A DNA stretch of 64,000 bases from Datisca glomerata (taxonomy: Eukaryota; Streptophyta; Magnoliopsida; Cucurbitales; Datiscaceae): NCBI GenBank assembly GCA_003255025.1, contig QANY01011952.1, positions 1,611,359 to 1,675,358 on the forward strand. Reading direction: 5' to 3'. The translations under genes and the position numbers were made by a program. The notes beneath the pieces are model-generated. The model searched no databases. It saw only the letters and a list, made by a program, of their open reading frames with translations, and was not told where the DNA came from. Below, in pieces: positions 46,001 to 56,039 of the stretch; positions within the stretch are counted from its first letter, which is position 1; the number at the start of each line of letters is the position of its first letter.

Positions 46001-46751
46001 ACTCTATAAATGATTCATGGCTTTTTTGTGATACTATTGAGGGTTGCTTTTATATATGCCCAAAACAAATTTGGCCCTCTTTAGTTGCTATGTGTTGGTT
46101 CATCGGTGTAACAGGAACTCATATTCGCATAGGCAGCCTCTCATTTCCATCTCTGATTTAATTTCCAGAGCCTCTAGTTTTCTTCCAGCTTGGTCCACAC
46201 ATTGCAGCAACCGAGATCCTTCCGACCCGCCTAGTTCCAACTTGCATGTCTCATGGCAACCCCTCTAGTAACAAACTAAAGCTTAATTTTGATGCTTCCG
46301 TGAGTAGCTCCTCCACAGGGTGTGGTGGTGTGGTCATAAACAGTGCGGGTGATGTTATTATTGTTTCCTTTGAATTTTATCACAGGGTTTTAAGCCCCAT
46401 TGTTGCTGAGTACGTAGCCCTCTCTAAGGGTTTTAAGCACTCCGTAGCTACACTTTGGTCTCAATCTCTATACTATTGAAAGTGATTGTTCTAACCTTGT
46501 TAAGCTTGTTAACTAAGTCTTCATTTTCTGTTGATCTTGATCCTCTTATTCAGGAGATTAGAAATTATCTTTTGTGCTTTCTGGATTGTTATTTAATTTT
46601 CGGTCCTAGATCTTGTAATTTGGTTGCTGATAGGTTAATCAAATTTTTCTCAGTAATTTACTCCTCTAAGGTCTAGGTTGGGGTCTCCCCCAATTATTAC
46701 AAATCTTATTGGTAGTCTTCCTTAATGAAATTTTCCGTTTAAAAAAAAATA
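43085..46751 (+). pseudogene. LINE retrotransposon, 5'-truncated
   Basis: Plus-strand LINE ORF2. The first sense sequence is the endonuclease end (LIIGDFNKIRCNN near 43096, then DLPFRGPKYTWSNKRDGMTS). Then comes RT: SPGPDGFPV near 44010, followed by a stop; DMNKAFDRVEW near 44390; and an intact FADD box at 44699-44710. The longest intact piece is 44989-45693 (WWGFIDKDNKLHWSSWKSLC ... LGFRKLHSFVKALLAKQAW). It continues through a zf-RVT region to a C-terminal RNase H domain (KLNFDASVSSSSTGCGG near 46280, AEYVALSKGF near 46410, RSCNLVADRL near 46608). It ends in a poly-A run at 46741-46749. Numerous stops and frameshifts; inactive. RNase H at the ORF2 C-terminus is normal for plant L1-like LINEs. 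Confidence 0.9.
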
Positions 46752-47050
46752 AACAATGCCTTCACTATTCCATGCCTAGTCTCTTCAATGAATCAATACC
46801 GACAACCTAAAGTTGAACCACACTATTTCCTTCTCTATACTTCAAATCCTTCCCTTGCCTTTGATATGATATATGTGACATAATACCTCTTACGGAAACC
46901 CTGTTGAGAAAGCAAAAATAGTTCACTATATTATTATTTCGTAACAAAATACCTTATATTATTAAAAAATAGTTCTACTTTGTTTTGAGATAACAAAATA
47001 AAAATTAAAACATGTTATCTGCTTTAAAGAAATGAAAATATTTAGGTGTC
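46752..47050. other. AT-rich spacer
   Basis: Nothing recognised after the LINE tail. Confidence 0.4.
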
Positions 47051-47160
47051 AAATATTTTTTTAAATAATATAAGAAAAATTGGGAAGGAACCTTTACTAG
47101 AAATATTTTTTAAATAATATAAGAAAAATTGGGAAACAACCTTTACTAGAAATATTTTTC
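47051..47160 (+). repeat. 50-bp tandem duplication
   Basis: AAATATTTTTTTAAATAATA-type units start at 47051 and 47101, with a partial third copy (AAATATTTTTC) at the end. Differences are few. Confidence 0.9.
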
Positions 47161-50100
47161 AGAGAAAATGAAATAGAGTTTATAAAAATATGGCCCTTTT
47201 TTCTCACTTTCATGTCTGCCAAATAAGTTTTCTGTTGCTAGAAATAATTTCTGGTTTTCAAAATAGAAAGTGAGAGAAAAACATCATTACACGGTTCAAA
47301 GCTCCAAAATTCTTCATCATTTTTTTTCTTAAAGATAACTTTTTTAATCAAATACATTTTCGGCCTCCAACTATACTCTGATTATCAATTTAGTACATAT
47401 AGTTTCTCAATCAAATATTGGAAAGAATATTGCAATCAAGTGTTTTTTACCCTCAAATCTGGAACAGCTTTGTATTCTTAAACATGTATATTTGAAACAG
47501 CATAGTTAGGCATCTCGGGCCTGAAGGTAATAGTGTAGAGTCCCACTTCATACCTCATGCTGGCATTGAAATAGGTAAGCGAAACCTTTCACAGGTGTCT
47601 AGAATGCTTAATGTCTTCGATTTCAATGTCAAATAGAAATTGGAATTGACCTTAAGACCTGAATTTTTTAAAAATAAATTAAATGAGATTTATGAGTACC
47701 CATAATTTGTCAAATTGAAAGGAAGAAACTCCTGCATTTTATTGTGATAATATTGACTTGTGCTTGGTAGTAGTTGGGACATTGTTTTAATCAAAGCAAA
47801 GAAAAAGAAAATAAAAGAAAGTACATGCCAATTTAGTGAGTTGTAAATTTCTTCATGATCAAACTGAATATTTTCATAGTAATTTTGCATTAATATACAA
47901 ATTGGATGCTAAAAATAAAAATACAGCCTCAACAATTAGACGGCAACTGTGAATTAGTCTTTGGTTACTTTATTATCGTTCTTGTTGTACTCTTACTTAC
48001 TAATAGGCAAGATACTTTAAATGTAAGAGAACATCAAGTTACTCGATAAATTATTTTCAAACATGCTAATCAAAAGCAATCATTCATCTAACATTACACT
48101 AAGCAAAAAAGAGATAACATAAATTAGAAAGCCCCTAGACTATAATTATGTTATAATCATAGACTGACAGATACTTCCGCTAGAATCATGATTATTTGCA
48201 TCAGTAATTAATTAAAGATTAGAACCAACCTCAATTTCAACACCATCTTTCAAGTGGGCATTAAACTTGAAATATCAAAATAATTCAATCTCAATCCAGA
48301 CCGACCAAAGTTCCAAAAAGCTAGCAATTGGGTCTTTTTTGAAAAAAAATTTAGAGTCTAAGCCTTAGACAGGAACTCATACCAGAATCCAATGGTCCAA
48401 AAACCAAGACTTAATTCATCTTCTCTCATATCAAAATGGTTTAAATGGTTCAAATTCCTTCACTTTGTCTGGTAAAAGAGCAAAGAAAATTTCTTAGAAA
48501 AAGAAGATATAAAGTAAAAGCCACCTCTCTAGTAGTCTTGTTTGTGAGTGTGAGAAACAAATAATACAAGTTTGAAGTAGAAAAAAGGAGATAAGACAGT
48601 GCTGAAAATGATATTCCCCACTTTACTTTTTTTTTTTCCTTTTTTAAATTTTTAGGTCATCAATGATCAATGCTTATGGCACTGCATGTTTAGCTACTAT
48701 TGTTGCCTTGTTTATGGTCATAAGGAAAAATTGGGATTTTTTGGTATACATTATTTTCCAAGTATAGAACTCAGCTACAACACATTACAATGAATAAATC
48801 GATTTTGTAAAATATAAGTGTTGTGTTGTGCACCATGATGCTAAATAACAACTAAATTAAAATAAGTTGTACACCGCATTACTTTTTATTTTAAATAAGC
48901 ACATGAATGTAATTTTAATCTTAATATAATCAATTAGAATTAAAGTGTTTAAAATATAAAAACTATATATAGAAATTAAAAATCATTATCTTTCCGAGCC
49001 ATCACATGTTTAATAATTGAGGTGGCAAACTGTTATTGTGTGGTAGAGGAACATTTGCCTAACCACCTTGCAATTTTTATGTTAGTGATCACTCTCTATC
49101 GACTTGAATACTATTCAGATTTGTATCATTCATAATAAAACATCCATTAGCTTTTAGCATGACAAATAACGATTTATTAAATTATATGAGGATACTACAT
49201 TTAATTTTAAGGTGATAAAATTTTAAACGCGGATTTAAAAAGACAAAAAATCAGGGCAATTTTTGTTTTTCGAACCATTATTTGTAACTTTAATATCCCT
49301 TTTATCAGTTATATAATCAATATTAAGAGTATAGGAATTAGTTAGGATGGTAGATTGAACGCACATGTACAGATGATACTCAAAAGGAAATAATATTTTA
49401 AATTTAAAATAATAAATTACCAAAATGATGGTACTTTCGTTATAGATTTAGACACTCTGATATAATCGAATAAATCAACAATTCCATAGTATTACTTTGA
49501 TCGGTTAACAAAAAATGAAAATAACTTAAGTGACATAATTCTGAAGCATTCAAGAATAACTAGAGTTTCTCTAATATGAAATTCATATTTAATTAAACAA
49601 ATATTATCATAACCACACATATTTAAAGAAGTTATTATGTTTAGGTTTGAAAAAACTAACTAAAAAATTTAAGTAGAAATATGTGATATGGGTATTGTAG
49701 ACAAATCATAAAAATTTAAAATTAAATTAAATAGAAAAGATAATTTATTTACTTCAATTTTATTTAGGTCAATTACTAATTTACTACTATAAAAGTGACA
49801 TATTTATGTCATTTTCCTTTAATAGAATGGCCGACCCAAATGTAACTTAGAGTAAACAAAATAAAAATAAAAATTATCTTTTCACCTTTACTCAAACGCC
49901 AAGATGATTGTTGCCGTCCATTCTAGAATGATATCAAGTTACTCGATTTTTTAATTTTCAGGCAAAATACAGAAGCTAAATTGATGGATGATATCATAAC
50001 AAAAGCTAAATTTTAGCATTTCTCCAACATCCAAAATAAAATAAGTTATTTTTTTTAATAATAAAGTTGTTAAGAACGTTTGTTAGTCCTTTACATGATT

Positions 50101-50169
50101 TTACATATTTATTATTTTATCTAAATATATAGTGTAACATATTATTTTATTCTACTCGCCAATGAATTT
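47161..50169. other. AT-rich intergenic, no gene seen
   Basis: Three kilobases with only short chance frames on both strands and no domain, RNA structure or transposon end that I can support. Confidence 0.5.
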
Positions 50170-50789
50170 AGATCTTGAAAAGTGAGTTACTTGCCAGAAA
50201 TCTGAACGAATTAGAATATAACGTGAAGAATGAAAGAAAGTTGTGTCAACTCTTCAAAGTAGAGTGTATTATATTTTCTGTCCCGTAATCGATACATTTT
50301 GAATGTATTTATAGGCTCTTCTTTACTAGCCGTCTTACAGAACAAAGCACGTATTTAAATAAACTTATCCTATTGATAATAGAAACGTGACCATTGGTGT
50401 AACCACTTTGATCGAATTTAAATCCATTTCTGTTACTTGGACTGCCATGCCATCTTAGCATTATGAATACTCTCGCGTGTTGCTGGGTTCCAAGTGTCGT
50501 TTCCCTACTCATCGACTGCCACTTGTTTGTTTAATTGATGACAACTTATCAATTCCTTTACAAACACCCTTGTTTCTCAACGGGTTTTAAGCCATTAATG
50601 TGAAACACTTTATAGCTGACCTGACGTCTTCTAGCTCTTGGTGACATCACATTTGTAAGCATTACTTTTCTTTAGAAACGCCTTTCTCCTTAGACTCGTG
50701 CCATCATTGCTTTGTCCGAGTAGTGAAACGTGTTAATCTCATTCTTGCAAGTTTCTTTTTCGACTTTCTACTTCTCTTTTCGAGTCTTC
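50170..50789 (+). mobile_element. LTR/leader-like region before gag remnant
   Basis: GC-richer than the preceding DNA and directly upstream of a gag-like frame starting ATGGCATCAAAC at 50790. CATTTTGAATGTATTTATAGG at about 50296-50316 could be a TATA-containing LTR promoter. Borders not identified. Confidence 0.3.
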
Positions 50790-51410
50790 AATGGCATCAA
50801 ACTTCTCCCGCACTATTCCTGGAATAAGAAATACGGAAGAATTTGAGCAATTTGTAAGTTGATTCTGTAGAGCCTTCCCCGATGAAGTTTCTTGATCCTA
50901 TTCCAAAGGAGAGCTTGCTAACCCGCTTCCTTCTCCGGCCAAGCTTAATTTTAGGACCATGGACATAGCACTGGGTTTTAGGTTCCAAATTTCTCCTTTG
51001 TTTCAAGAGTTTTTTTAATTATCACGAACTTTCTCCTGCCCAATTTACCACAAATACATATAGGATTCTTTTATACTTCGAGCCTCTTAACCACCTGTAT
51101 GATCTAGATTTATGGTTAAATGAGTTTAGGTTACTTTTATCTATTAGGGAGAAGAAAGGTATGTACTTTGCAGCTTTGAGAAGCGGTATGGTCGGCGGCC
51201 CATTTATTCTTGACCAGCCAAAAGGGACAAGTAGTTTTACGCCGAGGCGTTCCAAGTCCGCGATATGTGGAGAGGCGGCAGGCACTTTCAGACTCCTAAA
51301 GAATGGGGGATGTTTGGCATGTGACCATGCCCCTCTCCGCCTCGCTTTCTTACTTTCATTTTACTGCTTGTGATTTATGATCTTTGGGTTAATCTAATTT
51401 AATTTTCTTT
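50790..51410 (+). pseudogene. gypsy-type transposon gag-domain remnant
   Basis: The translation from ATG 50790, over two in-frame stops and a shift near 51015, reads DIALGFRFQISPLFQEFF, then LSPAQFTTNTYRILLYFE, then REKKGMYFAALRSG. This matches the layout of the 'putative gypsy type transposon' domain (PF04195-like: pattern PLHPFF..L..YYGLAPAQLTPNAW). It is followed by 700 bp of GC-richer non-coding sequence. Non-functional. Confidence 0.5.
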
Positions 51411-52138
51411 TTTCTCTAGACAAGAGAAAGAAAACTCGTTCGTTTAAGACACCGTACAACAAAGCTAAAATCGTTGCTGCTTACGGGGTTTGAACTCATG
51501 ACTGGTAGTGGCTCTTATCCTGAGCTAGAGGTTCCTTTTCTTTAACATCCTCATCGTCCATTGCCCTTTCCCTCTCTTGCCGCTAGCAACTATTCTTCTT
51601 CCTTTATTTTACCAAATCTTTTGAAAGCATGAGACCAATCTAGTTCTTTGTTCAACATTCCAACAACCAAAATGCCTATCCCCTGACTGCTGATTCTAGG
51701 CTATTGGCACCTGTCGTGGACCTTCAAATTCTCCCTTTCCTCTTTCTTTGTCCCCTCAGGACTCTTATCCTATTTCTACCCCTCAAATTCGGCATGCTTT
51801 TCAGCTGAGCTTTCAGAGCTACCCATCTTCAATTTTGGTCAAGTCAGCGTCATTTGATCCAATGATTGGCCTTCAGAAGCATTGCCATAGTTTTAGACTA
51901 TTTTCCTCTGGGTTTTGACCCGAGGATCCCTTATGAGATCAAATTCTTGATTGACTGTGCATTGTCTCACACGGTTATGAGCCTCATCCAATGCCCCAGT
52001 TAATGCTGATTGTCTGGGCGAAGGGAGTGTGGATGGTCTCTAGAAGGGATTTATGGACAATCTTCTAAGGGAAAGCTTCTCTATTTTTTACTTGTTTACT
52101 TACTTTTCCTTGTTTATGTTTTCTTATAACCGCCTTGT
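51411..52138. other. retroelement-like spacer, no intact frame
   Basis: The base composition resembles the adjacent gag remnant and it probably belongs to the same element. Frames are closed in all six readings beyond about 60 codons. Confidence 0.35.
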
Positions 52139-54345
52139 TGAAATTATGTCCATAAAATATGGTGTAATAACTATTTATGAGTATTTAATTATTTCTCAGA
52201 CATTTTGTATTAATGAATTTTATGAATGAATGAAAGTTTTTCTATTAATTAAAGTGTGTTTATAATTTACTCAAGTCCTGGAGCTATTGTCAACGTAAGA
52301 AGAGTAAAAACTGAGAGTCTTCCAAACAAACTCTTCTGAAATAGTTCAGAATATTATTCTCCATCTTAGGATCGACTGGGCACTCGAGTCTGAGTTATGA
52401 CTGTTTGATCGGTGCGTTTATAGAGGAGGAAATCATAATGTATCTTGCTCAGCAGGCATAGCTTGGAGTAGGAGTGTAGCATGTGTAAGGTAAGGAAAGT
52501 GGCCGCTAGAGAGGAAGCCAAACCGGCCTATTAAGCGCAACTAAGCTAATATGCGCCGGAGAAAGACAAGTGCCGAAGGTAAGCTCTATTCGGCCCGGAG
52601 CATTGATTCCCCATAACGAATAGGCTAGCTCTATCTCTCAATCGCCTATCCTGTGCTCGAGAAAGTCCCTCAGTTCCTCGGCAGCACCTCGAGGTGCATT
52701 TAGTTGTCTTACATGAGACTCGGGATATTCCTCACTCCATGGCATGACACCTTTCGTTCATCCATTCCGCCCGCCTGGTTGAACCAAATGATTCTGGTCT
52801 TGGGGCACGGGAGCGAAGACTCTGACGGTTGATTTAGATATGTTATGGAACATGCTAAATAAACTGGTAATCAATTATCTTAGAGCAAAGTCGTTTATTC
52901 ACTCTAAATCTAATTGTTACACTTATAATGGTATTTTCATAATTTCTTTAATCTTGAGATGAATACGAAACTTGACTTAGTTAGTTATAATCTTTTATAG
53001 GCCAAAGGAGTGAGTTTGAAATACTGGACAATACCTCGACTGTTAGGATCGTGATTCAACTATGTTGGAGTTGCTAGGTTCACAGATATGGAAATTCATA
53101 GCGAGATTGCAAATGCAATAATATCACCTTATTCTTTTTTATGGGTGTGTGAATAAATTAACTTGACCAAATATTCAATGAAATGAATCATTGAATAAGA
53201 CATGATGAATTGTAAGAGACAATTCATTGTTATGTCTTTCTTACTCAAAATCAATAAATGAGATAAGAAAATAATAACTAGAGAGGTAAAATAGTAATTT
53301 TACTTCTCGCTCTTGTTAGTGATATTTACAGAGGGTAATATGTTAAAATATTCTATGGACCGTGAAATAAAAGTGTTTATTTGCACCAACAGGAAATGTA
53401 ACGCGCGTGAATCGAGAGTTGATTCGACATCGGACCTATAGTGGAGTCGTATGATGTCATGATTAAATAAGTCAGAAATTTATGCAGATAAATTCACCGA
53501 GTATTTTACTCTTATAGTTTTATTTGCATGTCCATTTGGTCTCAGGAGTAGCTTATAAGAATAAGAATGAAAAACAACACCAAATTGGACCAAGAACGTG
53601 TTTTGGAGCAATGTATATTTTCCGAATCGATATGTAATGGATGTTGTCACGTAATTAGTGAAGAGTAAGTAATTAATTTTCAAATTAATTAATGAGTTAT
53701 TTTCTAATTATTGGATAATTAGTAAATAAAATATATTAATTAATTAATTGATGGAGATCACTTTAGTTTATCAATTTAGATTGATGAATTTGGACACAAC
53801 ATTGACTTTAAGGAAATATGTAATTTTCGTCAATAGAAAATATTAGGGGGTAAATTTTTGATAATTTAACATATAAGGGTATATATGTAAATTCTGTAAT
53901 TAATATATAAAAGATGGCAATAGAGTTGCATCTCTAACCCTAACACATTGTGTGATAGCACATAGTAGAAAAGAGTTTCTCTCCCTCCCCCTACTTGCCG
54001 CTGAAATCCATAGAGAGGAAGGAAAAGTTTGATTTTTCTTCTCTAGTTGTTTTGAGAGCTCACACTCAAATTCTGATCAATATTCGATTGAGATATACTT
54101 CTAAATTCTACGAGTGGTTGTTGGTGTGAAAACTGATTTGAGTTCTACGAAGAACGAAAAATGCGAGGTGACTAATACGATTCCACCAAAATCATAATTT
54201 CTCCAATACAAGAAAGGTATAAAATTATTTCTACTTATAATGAATACGTTTAACTTAATATACATAATCGTATGTATAGTTTTAATATTTAATATGATTA
54301 AATTAATTGATGTGAAGTTTTTTTGATTTTTCACCCACGAACCAT
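52139..54345 (+). repeat. retroelement-like repeat family A, copy 2
   Basis: Direct-orientation relative of 411-2650. Blocks of near identity include TGAATGAATGAAAGTTTTT, TTTATAATTTACTCAAGTCC, ACGAAACTTGACTTAGTTAG and AATATGTTAAAATATT. The conserved TATATAA box is at 53904-53910, and the 3' block GAGTGGTTGTTGGTGTGAA ... CCCACGAACCAT ends at about 54345. The segment corresponding to 713-1140 of copy 1 is replaced by unrelated sequence (about 52400-52785). No coding. Confidence 0.65.
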
Positions 54346-54653
54346 TCGTGGTTCATTGATTTTTCACCTAAGAAACAAAACATTAAATTTATATATATTT
54401 TTTATTTTTTGTATATAATTTGTTATAAAATGGAACCGAACCGAAACAAAGCTTTAATTTTATATATTTTTTCAATAATATCATTTAAAAATCATTAAAA
54501 AATTATTTTTAATTAATAATACTGAACCGAACTGAAACTCACTGTTCGGTTGGGCTAGGTTCTTTTAGCATGAATGATTTAGTTTTATCGTCGAACCGAA
54601 ATTTCAGTTCAGTTCAATTTTTCACCAAAACCCGCCCCGAACCGAATTGTGAA
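54346..54653. mobile_element. fragment with hAT-like right end
   Basis: GAACCGAA/GGTTCGG words occur repeatedly, and the segment ends CCGAATTGTGAACAATCCTA, whose complement starts TAGGATTGTTCACAATTCGG, a common plant hAT-type terminus. It is similar in shape to the right end of the 5124-8898 element (GAACACTCC). The matching left end is not visible. Confidence 0.35.
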
Positions 54654-54680
54654 CAATCCTAATGGAGACCAACAACCACA

Positions 54681-54820
54681 CGAAGCTTCGCTCCTACCGG
54701 TGAAGCTTCATTTCTGTCGGTGAAGCTTCATTTCTGTCGGTGAAGCTTCATTCTCACTAGTGAAGCTTCGTTCCCACTAGTGAAGCTTCGTTCCCGCCGA
54801 TGAAGTTTTGTTCCTACGAG
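54681..54820. repeat. seven exact-length 20-bp units, GAAGCTTC core
   Basis: Units of exactly 20 bp, TGAAGCTTCATTTCTGTCGG type; six of the seven keep the palindrome GAAGCTTC and the last has GAAGTTTT. Each palindrome fits nGAAnnTTCn, the heat-shock-element unit. The 20-bp spacing keeps all units in phase with the 5-bp HSE register. About 1.2 kb upstream of the cyclin start. Confidence 0.9.
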
Positions 54821-55858
54821 AGCAGCCTCTCCCTCTTTCGTCTTTCTGTTTTTCTCCCAATCTATCTTTCTATTTCAATTTTCTCTCTGTCTTGCCCAAC
54901 CCAACAGTGGAAATCAAGGAAGTTATTTGGGTTTCTTACATTTTTTATTTAACGGTGATCTCCCCTGCAATTTGGGTTTCTTGCATTTTTATCCGAAGAG
55001 AAATTTCATTTGGCTGTTGATCTTTTTTTTGGTTGTGTTATTGTGCATCTGTTGGATTTTTTTCTTTTCCTATGTGTTATTGGTTTTTTAATTATGTTTT
55101 CATCATTCACTTTTTCATGAAACTTTTTTAGTATATTAATTGTTGTTATAATTGAATGGAATTTATTATTATATATCATGAATTAGATAATTTATTTTAT
55201 AGTTGAAAATGTAAAATAACATGTTAATGAGTTTCAAATAAACTTTTGCAAATCAAATCATGACAAACAATTTTACAATCTAGTACTATGATATGTCAAT
55301 CATTGTATAAGTGTTACAGTCTTTTAACTAATATATCACTAAATACTAAACAGTATTATTAAATTCAGTTTAATACAATATAGTAAAGCCCGAAAAATTT
55401 AATACAACAGTAAACACGCTCTAAATGTCTATATCCAAGATTTGTATTTAGAAGTTTGTATTTACTATGAACTTATGCCTTAAAAATGATAAGTTCGGGA
55501 GAATCAACTCCACGTGGCATAAGGGGGGATAGAAACAAGAAAGGTAAGGTGCACTAGCGTACTTCCGGTGATGTAGCCAGGTAAGCTATTAAGCAGTACT
55601 CAGAGCCCACCTAAGGAAATAGTAAATACAATGAAATGATGGAAATATAAAAATTTCGCCCACAAAAAACGTATTACATTTACATCAAACTATAAAATTC
55701 GTTTGCTAATTCATACTCCATACGTTTTCGTCTCACAAAAGGAATTCAATTATCTCCCTGCCCGTTTCCCGTTCAGTATTTGATTCCCATTCCCTTCTCA
55801 CTCCCTCAAAAAAATAAAAAGAAAAAAGAAAACAATTTTGCTGCTTCATATTTATACC
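54821..55858. promoter_or_regulatory. intergenic region upstream of the cyclin gene
   Basis: No gene. It runs from the 20-bp array to the presumed cyclin leader and is AT-rich up to about 55490. A short GC-richer piece (55490-55620, with CCACGTGG, a G-box core CACGTG, at about 55512) follows. TATTTATA at 55848-55855 could be the TATA box if transcription starts just downstream, but the transcript start is unknown. Confidence 0.35.
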
Positions 55859-56020
55859 ATGATGAATAGACCACCCTTAACAACCAAATACCATTCTCCC
55901 TCTCTCTCGCCTCACACGCACACTACCACACTCACGCTCAGAAATCCGGCAATCCGACTACGTTCCGAAGAGTTTCCCGGCGATTTCAGTTACATGAGAG
56001 GAATGATGGAAAGAGAATGA
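55859..56020 (+). other. possible upstream ORF of the cyclin gene
   Basis: ATG at 55859 opens a 53-codon frame ending TGA at 56018-56020, 19 bases before the cyclin ATG. It has internal ATGs at 55862, 55994, 56003 and 56006. A further ATG at 56017 overlaps the stop (ATGA) and runs out of frame past the cyclin start. If the mRNA 5' end is upstream of 55859, scanning ribosomes would meet these first. It depends wholly on the unmapped transcript start. Confidence 0.4.
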
Positions 56021-56039
56021 GTAAACATCGGCGGCCATC

